A stretch of 64,000 nt of DNA. It comes from Achromobacter xylosoxidans. GTDB lineage: Bacteria; Pseudomonadota; Gammaproteobacteria; Burkholderiales; Burkholderiaceae_B. Every line of letters starts with the position of its first letter. The stretch's first letter is position 1. The translations under genes and the position numbers were made by a program. The stretch is from the NCBI RefSeq assembly GCF_001457475.1, contig NZ_LN831029.1, forward strand, positions 1,736,001 to 1,800,000, in the 5' to 3' direction. Positions 27,014 through 34,250 of the stretch are shown here, in pieces. Under the pieces are notes generated by a model. The model saw nothing but the letters and a program-made list of their open reading frames with translations, was not told where the DNA came from and did no database searches.

Positions 27014-28174
27014 TCAGGCCGCGGTGCCGGCGGCCGGTCCATGAGGATCGAATTCCGAAACCGGCCGGCCGCATAGCGCGTCGACGATGCGCCCGCTGGC
27101 CTTGCCGTCTCCGTAGGGATTGATGCGGCGCGAAAACGAGGCATGCAGGGCGGGGTCGTCCAGCAGCCGGTTGACCTCGGTCAGGATGCGCTGCGTGTCG
27201 GTGCCTACCAGCGCCACCGTGCCCGCCTGCACGGCCTCGGGGCGTTCGGTCACATCGCGCATCACCAGCACGGGTTTGCCCAGGTAGGGGGCTTCTTCCT
27301 GCACGCCTCCCGAGTCGGTCAGGATCAAATAGGCGCGTTGCATAAACCAGACGAAGTCCAGGTAATCCAATGGGTCGATCAGGTGTACGCGTTCCAGTCC
27401 CGCCAGGTCCTTCATCACGACGTTGCGCACTTGCGGATTCAAATGCACGGGATAGACGATCTGCAGATCCTCGCGCCTGGCCAGTTCCGCCAGCGCGGCG
27501 CAGATGTTCTTGAAGCCGCCGCCGAAACTCTCGCGCCGGTGGCCGGTGACCAGCATCAGGCGGCGCCGCGCATCGAGCCAGTGGTAGCGGGCCTCGAGTC
27601 CGCGCGCCAGCGGCCCGTCCGGCGCCAGCTTGGCGCAGGTCAGCGCCAGCGCGTCGATCACGGTATTGCCGGTCACCGTGATGCGCCCGGCTAGGTTTTC
27701 GCGCAACAGATTGGCGCGCGACTCGGCGGTCGGGGCGAACAGCGCGTCGCCGATCGCATCGACCACGCGGCGGTTCATTTCCTCGGGGAAGGGCATGGCC
27801 AGGTTGCCGGTGCGCAAGCCCGCTTCGACATGGCCGATGCGTATCCGGCGATGGAATGCGGCCAGCGCGCAAGCCGACGCGGTGCTGGTGTCTCCATGCA
27901 CCAGCACGTAGTCCGGTTGTTCTTTTTCCAATACCCCGTCCACTTGGCTGATCAACCGCGCATACAGACCGTTCAAGGTCTGGTTGGGCACCATGATGTC
28001 CAGGTCATGCCGGGTGCGCAGATCGAACAGTGCGAGCACCTGGTCCAGCATCTGGCGATGCTGTCCGGTCACGCAGACCACGCTGTCGATCTGGGATTCT
28101 TCCTGCAACGCGGCGACCAGCGGAGCCATCTTGATGGCTTCAGGACGCGTTCCGAATATGGAAAGTATCTTCAT
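27014..28174 (-). CDS. wecB: UDP-N-acetylglucosamine 2-epimerase (non-hydrolysing)
   Basis: This 386-residue cytoplasmic enzyme starts MKILSIFGTRPEAIKMAPLV. It has the family blocks GHVEAGLRTG, EEMNRRVVD and the C-terminal TDSGGVQEEAP. It converts UDP-GlcNAc to UDP-ManNAc. An in-frame TTG 9 nt upstream is a weaker start. It is the first gene of the 11-gene operon. WecB is required for the NfrAB-dependent glycan in E. coli, so ManNAc is the likely precursor of the polymer here. Confidence 0.95.
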   Translation of the reverse strand: MKILSIFGTRPEAIKMAPLVAALQEESQIDSVVCVTGQHRQMLDQVLALFDLRTRHDLDIMVPNQTLNGLYARLISQVDGVLEKEQPDYVLVHGDTSTASACALAAFHRRIRIGHVEAGLRTGNLAMPFPEEMNRRVVDAIGDALFAPTAESRANLLRENLAGRITVTGNTVIDALALTCAKLAPDGPLARGLEARYHWLDARRRLMLVTGHRRESFGGGFKNICAALAELARREDLQIVYPVHLNPQVRNVVMKDLAGLERVHLIDPLDYLDFVWFMQRAYLILTDSGGVQEEAPYLGKPVLVMRDVTERPEAVQAGTVALVGTDTQRILTEVNRLLDDPALHASFSRRINPYGDGKASGRIVDALCGRPVSEFDPHGPAAGTAA

Positions 28175-28662
28175 CGCAATCAAGCGGCCGGAGCCGGTGG
28201 CATTTTCTTGCGTTTATTATGTCTTGAAAGTATTCGTAATATGTGTCGGAGAATTTCCCGGACTTCCGTTCAGCTGACAGTGATTTATCGAAGCGCCCCG
28301 GGGGAAGATGAAAGCGGCCCACTCTCTCGACCCGTAAAATGGGGTCACATCATCTTTCAATATGCTGTCTATGACATATCGCCCCATGTCCCTGCTAGTT
28401 TCCTTTGGTTACGAACACGACAGGTCGTGTGCATCTACGTGATTCCTTGAAGGCGAAGTCGAAAATGCCTTGACCCCGTAGCGGCTTCACGCTTTTACAT
28501 ACATCCGGCGCGCCCTCATCTCCTGGCCGGCGCGGCAGCAACCCGGAGCGCCTGTCATATGAAGCCATCGAAACCACGATCCGCCGGCGGTCAGCGCCGC
28601 ACTCGCGGCGCGCATGTCCGCGCCATGCCGGCCACGTCGGCAGCGCGGCGCCGAGGTCGCGC
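28175..28662. other. 488-nt intergenic region, putative control region of the exopolysaccharide operon
   Basis: No gene is supported here; open frames are short and lack family features. The part beside wecB is AT-rich compared with its surroundings. On the minus strand it contains CATAAT (about 28215-28220) as a -10 candidate, but no good -35. A perfect inverted repeat, CACGAC-AG-GTCGTG, lies at 28416-28429. As the only gap of size before an 11-gene operon it is the likely site of regulation. It also serves the divergent CDF gene. Confidence 0.45.
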
Positions 28663-29556
28663 ATGAGCGGCAATCACGAACACGGTGACGTGCGCGCGTT
28701 GCCCGAATCGCGTCTCTGGATCGCCTTCGCGCTGACCGGCACGTTCATGGTGATCGAGATCGTCGGAGGCCTCTGGACCGGCAGCCTGGCGCTCATCTCC
28801 GATGCCATGCACATGATGACGGACGCCATCGCGCTGCTGCTGGCGCTGATCGCGATCCGCGCGGGCCGCAAGGCCGCCGATCTGATGCGCACCTACGGCT
28901 ATGCCCGCTTCGAGATCCTGGCTGCCGCGATCAATGCATTGGTGCTGCTGGGCGTGGCCTTCTACATCCTGTACGAAGCCTGGCGCCGTCTGGAGGCGCC
29001 GCCAGATATCCAGTCCGCCGGCATGCTGGCCGTGGCCATCGCGGGGTTGGTGATCAACCTGGTGTCGATGCGGCTGCTGGCCGGTTCCAAGGACGACAGT
29101 CTGAACGTGAAGGGCGCCTACCTCGAAGTCTGGGCCGACATGCTGGGCTCGGTCGCCGTCATCGCCGGGGCCGTGATCATCTGGTTGACGGGCTGGCGCT
29201 GGGTGGATTCGGCGCTGGCCGTGGCCATCGGCTTCATGGTCTTTCCCCGTACCTGGGTGCTGCTGCGCGAATGCATCAACCTGCTGCTCGAAGGCGTGCC
29301 GCCCGGCATGAGCCTGGGCGCGGTGCGCGACGCCATCGCCGGCACCGACGGCGTCGCCAGCGTGCATGACATTCACCTGTGGGCGATCACGCAGAAGCAG
29401 CCGCTCCTGACCGGCCACGTGGTGTTGGCGGCGGGCGCCGACGGCGAAACCGTCCGCCTGGAGATCGAGCGACGCCTGCAGGAAGATTTCGACCTGCACC
29501 ACACGACGCTGCAGGTCGAACGTTCGGATCGTTCCGAGCAGGAACACATCCACTGA
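28663..29556 (+). CDS. Cation diffusion facilitator (CzcD/ZitB-like)
   Basis: This 297-residue inner-membrane metal/proton antiporter has about six helices and a cytoplasmic C-terminal domain. Helix 2 has His50 and Asp54 in DAMHMMTDAIAL, as in zinc exporters. In helix 5 the second pair is Glu155 and Asp159 (YLEVWADMLGS), where ZitB-type proteins have His. The C-terminal domain holds HDIHLWAIT and DLHHTTLQVE. The likely role is export of zinc or a similar metal. It ends just before the tmRNA terminator and converges on tmRNA. Confidence 0.88.
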   Translation: MSGNHEHGDVRALPESRLWIAFALTGTFMVIEIVGGLWTGSLALISDAMHMMTDAIALLLALIAIRAGRKAADLMRTYGYARFEILAAAINALVLLGVAFYILYEAWRRLEAPPDIQSAGMLAVAIAGLVINLVSMRLLAGSKDDSLNVKGAYLEVWADMLGSVAVIAGAVIIWLTGWRWVDSALAVAIGFMVFPRTWVLLRECINLLLEGVPPGMSLGAVRDAIAGTDGVASVHDIHLWAITQKQPLLTGHVVLAAGADGETVRLEIERRLQEDFDLHHTTLQVERSDRSEQEHIH

Positions 29557-29563
29557 GTGATGC

Positions 29564-29600
29564 GAAAAAAAATGGCCGACCCGTAAAGGTCGGCCATTTG
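29564..29600 (-). terminator. Rho-independent terminator of tmRNA
   Basis: A 10-bp perfect stem, ATGGCCGACC with GGTCGGCCAT (29572-29597), encloses a 6-nt loop. On the minus strand it is followed by eight T, which fits termination of ssrA transcription. On the plus strand the T run is short, so it would serve the CDF gene only weakly. Confidence 0.8.
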
Positions 29601-29617
29601 GCGCTATGGCGGAAATT

Positions 29618-30006
29618 TGGTGGAGCCGGGGGGAATTGAACCCCCGTCCGCAAGCCCTCCGCAACCAGTTCTACATGCGTAGTCGATCTATTTGGTTTTA
29701 ACCCTGGACTTAGCCAACCGACAGGCCGGACCAGAGCGATTCACGTAATTTAAATTTGAACCGTGTGACCCCAGTTCAAACCGATTCCTTGTGAATGTCG
29801 CTGCTGCGGTTCGAGGGTTGCCCCCCTGGGAAGTTGCCTTCCTCCGCCTGACCCAAGGACAGATCAGTGCAGCGGCTCACCGCTTAAGCGGCGAGAGCGA
29901 AACGCTCGTCGTTGGCGTTTGTAGTGTTCCAGTGGTTTAACGAGCGTACTGGTGCTCGGCATGCCCTGAGTTGTTTCGCGACCCACGTCGAATCCGGATC
30001 GGCCCC
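29618..30006 (-). ncRNA. ssrA: tmRNA (ssrA)
   Basis: The 389-nt RNA frees stalled ribosomes and tags the nascent chain. The 5' end GGGGCCGATCCGGATTCGAC and the 3' tRNA-like end, with a GGTTCAATTC-type T arm and a CCA tail, are both visible on the minus strand. The tag frame (29884-29916, minus) reads ANDERFALAA and stops at TAA, the tag typical of Bordetella and relatives. A -10 like TACAAT lies at 30017-30022 on the minus strand, just upstream of the mature 5' end. One-piece tmRNA, not a permuted form. Confidence 0.97.
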
Positions 30007-30141
30007 AAGAACTTCTATTGTACTGGTAAACGCGATAGTCCGCTGCCTTTCCGCGCCCGCCCGCCCGAGCGTGGCGCGGATGCCTCACCGCCGTCCCGCC
30101 CGGGAGGGCGCATGGGTGGAGCAGGTGGCCGGCGGCACGCT

Positions 30142-31317
30142 TCAGGCGTTGGCGCAGGCCGCCTTGGAGGCAGGCCGCGCGTGCGAGGCCGCCATCAGCG
30201 CGAAAGCCAGGGCCACCGACAGGGCCACGATGACCGCCGCCGCCCAGCCCAGCGATGCCAGGCCGTACTGGTCGATCACGTGGCCGCCCACCACCGCGCC
30301 CAGGCCGATGCCGATGTTGGCGCCGGAGATGTTGAGCGAGGCGGCAAAGGCGGGCGCCTCGGGGGCCGACTTCATCAGCCGCACGTGGCAGACGATGAAA
30401 AGCGCCGCCTGGGCGATGCCCCAGACCGTCAAGGCCACGGCCAGCAGGCCATGCGACTGCATCACCGGGCCCACGAATGCCAGGCCCGCCGCCATCAGCG
30501 ACGAAAACAGCGCGGTGGCGCCCAGCGGGCTGCGGTCGACCATGCGGCCGCCCAGCGTGTTGCCGACCAGGCCAACGGCGCCGAATGCCATCATGGTCCA
30601 GCCGACGATCTGGCCGTTGAAACCGGCCAACCGCTCCAGCATGTCCGCCAGATAGGTGTAGGCGGTGAACATGCCGGTGAACACCAGCAGCGACAGCAGC
30701 ACGTGGCCGACCACGATCGGGTTGCGCAGGATGCGCAGCTGCGTCACCAGCTTGACGCTCTCGGCGCGGATGCGGGTGCTGGGAAAGGCCAGCAGCAGCA
30801 ACAGCGCCTTGGCGAATGCCACCGCCGAGAGCACGCCGAAGGCCGCGCGCCAACCAAACGCATCGGAAATCAGCACGCCGATGGGAATGCCGAACACGGT
30901 CGCGGCGACGATGCCGAACGCCACCATCGAGATGGCGCGTCCGGCGCGGGCCGGCCCGACAAGTTCCACCGCCGTGGCGCTGGCCAGCGACCAGAACACC
31001 GGCAACGCCAGGGCGGGCACGAAGCGGGCCACCGCCATGACCCAGATGTTCGGCGCCGCCGCCGCCAGGGCGTTGGACAGGCCGAACAACACCAGCACGC
31101 TGATGAACAGGCGCTTGCGTTCGATGTTGGCCATCAGCGCGGTCAGCAGCGGACCGGTGGCGGCCACCGTGAAGGCGAACAGCGACACCAGCAGCCCCGC
31201 CTGGGATACCGTCACGTCGAGGTCGCGGGCCAGGCTGGGCAGCAGGCCGACAATCAGGAATTCGGTGGTCAGAATGGTGAAACCGGCGGCAGAAAGTAGC
31301 AGGATGGGCAAAAGCAT
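30142..31317 (-). CDS. MFS transporter, DHA1-type
   Basis: This 391-residue inner-membrane protein has 12 predicted helices. The stretches FLIVGLLPSLARDLDVTVSQAG and FGIPIGVLISDAFGWRAAF mark the DHA1 drug/sugar efflux group (AraJ, YdhP-like). I chose the ATG before LLPILLL; the frame remains open for 67 codons upstream, but that stretch is Arg- and Pro-rich with no family match. The substrate is unknown. It ends 135 nt before the tmRNA 5' end and is transcribed in the same direction. Confidence 0.85.
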   Translation of the reverse strand: MLLPILLLSAAGFTILTTEFLIVGLLPSLARDLDVTVSQAGLLVSLFAFTVAATGPLLTALMANIERKRLFISVLVLFGLSNALAAAAPNIWVMAVARFVPALALPVFWSLASATAVELVGPARAGRAISMVAFGIVAATVFGIPIGVLISDAFGWRAAFGVLSAVAFAKALLLLLAFPSTRIRAESVKLVTQLRILRNPIVVGHVLLSLLVFTGMFTAYTYLADMLERLAGFNGQIVGWTMMAFGAVGLVGNTLGGRMVDRSPLGATALFSSLMAAGLAFVGPVMQSHGLLAVALTVWGIAQAALFIVCHVRLMKSAPEAPAFAASLNISGANIGIGLGAVVGGHVIDQYGLASLGWAAAVIVALSVALAFALMAASHARPASKAACANA

Positions 31318-31697
31318 AGGCAATTCCAGGTGCGCGCGACGCCGTGAGGCAACGCGCAGTGGGCGGATGAATGGTCTAACAGGTCTAGGTTGCGCGCCGG
31401 GGAGACGTCGGCGCGCGGGCGCATGAGGGCGGCAAACCGTCGATGCGTAACGAGAAATGCCGTGCGGGCGTTGCCACGCGGCATCCGGCATTGGCCGGGA
31501 AAGGCAATCGGGAGGCACCCGGATTGCCTTGCATGAAACGTACTTTAATTCACCGGCGGGTAGGGATAAACCCTTTTGTACCGGATAAATTGTTCGGTCA
31601 GGTCAACTAATCCGACCGAACCCTTGTCATCCGGACCGCGCGTCGCCGTGACGGGCGGCGATGCGGGTCGCGGGGGATCGGCGCGGATGCCGGTGCA
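31318..31697. other. 380-nt intergenic region with two inverted repeats
   Basis: No gene is seen. Two hairpins lie downstream of gph and upstream of the MFS gene. AAGGCAATCGGG (31502-31513) pairs with CCC-G-GATTGCCTT (31519-31531, one bulged G). TTCGGTC (31593-31599) pairs with GACCGAA (31614-31620) around a 14-nt loop. Neither has a strong T run on either strand. The first could end the gph transcript; the second could be an operator for the MFS gene. Confidence 0.4.
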
Positions 31698-32372
31698 TCA
31701 ACGCAGATCGCGCGGCAGCAGCGGCTCGATCGCGGACCACAGCTCGGCCGGCGTGTTGGCGCAGGTTTCCGCTTCCCAGCTGATGATGTCGTCGTCTTCG
31801 CCGACGTAGCCGTAAGCTGCCGCCACCGCCGGCATGCCGGCCGCGTGCGCGGCCTGGATGTCGCGCAGGTCGTCGCCGACGTAGACGCAGCGGTCGGTGG
31901 CGAAGCCGGCCTCGCGCGCGGCGTGCTGCAGGGGCAGCGGGTGCGGCTTGGCGTGGGCGGTGGTGTCGCCGCAGACGAGCACGGCGCTGTCGCGGGTCAG
32001 GTTCAGGTGCTCGACGATCGGCAGCGTCAGGTAGGTGACCTTGTTGGTCACGATGCCCCACGACAGGCCGCGCTGGCGGATGTCGGCCAGCAGCGCCTCG
32101 ATGCCGGGGAAAAGCTTGCTGTGGACGGTGGAACTGGCTGCGTAGTCTTCCAGGAACTGCAGGCGGGTCGGTTCGTACTCGTCGTCGCCCGGCTTCAGGC
32201 CGAGCGCCACGCGCAGCAGGCCGCGCGCGCCCTGCGAGGCGACCGGACGCAGCGTTTCGTAGGGCAGCGGCTCCAGGCCGCGGCGGGTACGCTGCTGGTT
32301 GGCGGCGGCGGCCAGGTCAGGGGCGGTGTCGGCCAGCGTGCCGTCGAAGTCAAACAGGATCAGGGCGCTCAT
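31698..32372 (-). CDS. gph: Phosphoglycolate phosphatase, HAD family
   Basis: This 224-residue HAD hydrolase has the nucleophile motif DFDGTLADT at the N-terminus, the TNK lysine motif and the acid motif [12 protein letters not shown]. It dephosphorylates 2-phosphoglycolate made during DNA repair. Its ATG overlaps the ubiG stop (ATGA), the order ubiG-gph being common in proteobacteria. A related HAD phosphatase such as an MurNAc-6-phosphate phosphatase is the main alternative. Confidence 0.88.
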   Translation of the reverse strand: MSALILFDFDGTLADTAPDLAAAANQQRTRRGLEPLPYETLRPVASQGARGLLRVALGLKPGDDEYEPTRLQFLEDYAASSTVHSKLFPGIEALLADIRQRGLSWGIVTNKVTYLTLPIVEHLNLTRDSAVLVCGDTTAHAKPHPLPLQHAAREAGFATDRCVYVGDDLRDIQAAHAAGMPAVAAAYGYVGEDDDIISWEAETCANTPAELWSAIEPLLPRDLR

Positions 32373-33097
32373 TTGCGGGTAGCCATCAGGTAGTTGACCG
32401 AGGTGTCGGACGTCAGCGAATAGATTTGCGTGATCGGGTTGTATTCCATGCCGCGCATGCCCACCGGTTCCAGGCCGGCGCCGCGGGCGGCGGCGGCCAG
32501 TTCGCTCGGCTTGATGAACATGTCGTAGGTGTGGGTGCCGCGCGGCAGCAGGCGCAGCACGTATTCGGCGCCGATGATGGCGAACAGGAACGACTTGGGG
32601 TTGCGGTTCAGGGTCGAGAAGAACACCCAGCCGCCCGGCTTGGTCAGCGCCGCGCAGGCGCGCACGATGGAGGCGGGATCCGGCACGTGTTCCAGCATCT
32701 CCATGCAGGTGACCACGTCGTACTGGCCGGGCTGCTCGGCCGCCAGCTGTTCCACCGGCACCTTGCGGTACTCGACTTTCACGCCCGATTCCAGCCCGTG
32801 CAACTTGGCGATCTTGAGCGACTTGTCGGCCAGGTCGATGCCGGTGACCTGCGCGCCGCTGCGCGCCATGGCCTCCGACAGGATGCCGCCGCCGCAGCCG
32901 ACGTCCAGTACCTTCTTGCCGGCCAGGCTGCCCACGCTTTCCTGGATCCATTCCAGGCGCAGCGGATTGATGGCATGCAGGGGCTTGAACTCGCTTTCAG
33001 GGTCCCACCAGCGGCTGGCCAGCGCGCCGAACTTGTCCAGTTCGGCCTGGTCGGCGTTGACGGTGGCTTGGGCGGTATCAGAGGTGTGGGTGCTCAT
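32369..33097 (-). CDS. ubiG: Ubiquinone biosynthesis O-methyltransferase
   Basis: This 242-residue SAM-dependent methyltransferase has motif [17 protein letters not shown] and the UbiG-specific [21 protein letters not shown] segment. It performs both O-methylations of ubiquinone synthesis. I chose the ATG before STHTSDT; an upstream in-frame start would add an Arg/Pro-rich stretch. It is coupled to gph by a 4-nt overlap and lies between gph and the ompA terminator. Confidence 0.95.
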   Translation of the reverse strand: MSTHTSDTAQATVNADQAELDKFGALASRWWDPESEFKPLHAINPLRLEWIQESVGSLAGKKVLDVGCGGGILSEAMARSGAQVTGIDLADKSLKIAKLHGLESGVKVEYRKVPVEQLAAEQPGQYDVVTCMEMLEHVPDPASIVRACAALTKPGGWVFFSTLNRNPKSFLFAIIGAEYVLRLLPRGTHTYDMFIKPSELAAAARGAGLEPVGMRGMEYNPITQIYSLTSDTSVNYLMATRK

Positions 33098-33193
33098 GGG
33101 CGGTCCAGCGTAAGGCGGCACTCTATATATAGAGCGGGACGGCGGCGCCGGTGGGCGCCGGGGTGATTGCACCGCATTGGTGCAAGCCAGGCG

Positions 33194-33221
33194 AAAAAAA
33201 GGGCCTCGCTATGCGAGGCCC
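33194..33221 (-). terminator. Rho-independent terminator of ompA
   Basis: A 9-bp perfect stem, GGGCCTCGC-TAT-GCGAGGCCC (33201-33221), is followed on the minus strand by a run of seven or more T. It lies 22 nt after the ompA stop and before ubiG, so it separates the two transcripts. Confidence 0.88.
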
Positions 33222-33243
33222 TTTATTGTAGCTAGTCCGGCAA

Positions 33244-33837
33244 TTACTTGCGGCTACCCACGATTTCGATTTCAACGCGACGGTTCTGGGCGCGGCCTTC
33301 CTTCGTCTTGTTGGAAGCGATCGGGTTCTTTTCACCCTTGCCTTCCGTGTAGATACGGTTCGGATCGATGCCCTTGCTGACCAGGTAGGCCTTGACCGAA
33401 GCGGCACGACGCTCGGACAGCTTCTGGTTGTAGGCGTCCGTACCGATCGAGTCGGTGTGGCCAACGGCGATGATCGTTTCCAGCTCGATACCGCGAGCTT
33501 GCTGGGCGACTTGGTCCAGCAGCTGACGGCCTTCGGGCTTCAGCGTCGACTTGTCGAAGTCGAAGAACGTGTCAGCGTTGAACACGACCTTGGCCGCCAT
33601 CGGGGCCGGCTTCGCCTTTTGTTGGGCAACCGGAACGCCGTCGCAGCCGGGGATGCCGGTGGCCGGGGTCCAGAACGCATCGCGCCAGCACAGTTCGTTC
33701 GTACCGTTCTTCCAAACGTTACCGAACGGATTGCGCCAGTTGTCCACCGTCTGGGGATAGGTCTGGGCCGAGGCTACACCCGAGGCCGTGACGGCGGCGA
33801 AGGCGAGCGCCAGAGCGAATTTGGAGGGTTTGTTCAT
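33244..33837 (-). CDS. ompA: OmpA family outer-membrane protein
   Basis: This 197-residue protein has a signal peptide MNKPSKFALALAFAAVTASG... and a C-terminal OmpA peptidoglycan-binding domain (about 85-193). The motif VGHTDSIGTDAYNQKLSERR is present. The N-terminal part is short and has two Cys (ELCWRDA and GCDG), so there is no eight-strand barrel as in E. coli OmpA. It tethers the outer membrane to peptidoglycan. A strong promoter, a perfect SD (GAGGAG) and a strong terminator fit an abundant protein. It is divergent from gyrA. Confidence 0.93.
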   Translation of the reverse strand: MNKPSKFALALAFAAVTASGVASAQTYPQTVDNWRNPFGNVWKNGTNELCWRDAFWTPATGIPGCDGVPVAQQKAKPAPMAAKVVFNADTFFDFDKSTLKPEGRQLLDQVAQQARGIELETIIAVGHTDSIGTDAYNQKLSERRAASVKAYLVSKGIDPNRIYTEGKGEKNPIASNKTKEGRAQNRRVEIEIVGSRK

Positions 33838-34250
33838 GTTTCTCCTCGTTGAGCTTGAAGCTGGATAAGTGACTCGCAGCGAACCCCCGCCGCATATCAG
33901 GAAAACGGGGCCAGTATAGCAACGCCAAGAGCTGGTTCAAAGGAATAGCTACTGGGTTTCCTGCGTGCTGGAAACAATCTTAAGGCATTTGGGGGGCTTT
34001 GGCTTCCCTGGACAGCCGCATTGGTGCTGGATATGACGTTTTCCGCGCTCCATCCGTTTGCCATGTTGGTTTTTGACAACAGGCTCGCGGGACCTTGGCG
34101 AACGCGTCGGTGCCGCTTGCCGCCGACATCCGGTTGCGGGGCCGCGCCGATGGCCGCTCGGGGCCCTTGGGGCCGCGATCCCAATCGAATGATAGAATTT
34201 CCTGTTTACCCGGCCCGGGTTCCTCCTTACACGATTCTGTCGTTATATAT
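33838..34250. other. 413-nt divergent region between ompA and gyrA
   Basis: No gene is supported. The left part carries the ompA promoter and leader. The right part should carry the gyrA promoter, but no convincing -35/-10 pair was found; TAGAAT at 34193-34198 is the best -10 candidate. A run TATATATATG overlaps the gyrA start, leaving gyrA without a clear Shine-Dalgarno at the usual distance. Confidence 0.4.
33913..33940 (-). promoter_or_regulatory. Sigma-70 promoter of ompA
   Basis: On the minus strand TTGAAC (33940-33935) and TATACT (33918-33913) are separated by 16 nt, close to the sigma-70 consensus. The promoter lies about 75 nt upstream of the ompA ATG, leaving a leader that ends in a perfect SD. 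No operator was recognised. Confidence 0.75.

Noticed and set aside
22854..27044. A 1396-codon open frame opposite the nfrA-nfrB-BcsB-like genes, and similar long frames opposite gyrA and the ABC transporter
   Set aside because: They are rich in Ala, Gly, Arg and His, lack domains, and mirror the codon bias of GC-rich genes on the other strand.
28198..28211. Sigma-54-like TGGCA...TTGC upstream of wecB
   Set aside because: The GG to GC spacing is one base short, the -24 element is imperfect, and it points away from wecB.
28395..28673. A 92-codon minus-strand frame in the wecB-CDF gap
   Set aside because: No family likeness, no Shine-Dalgarno, and it runs into the CDF start region.
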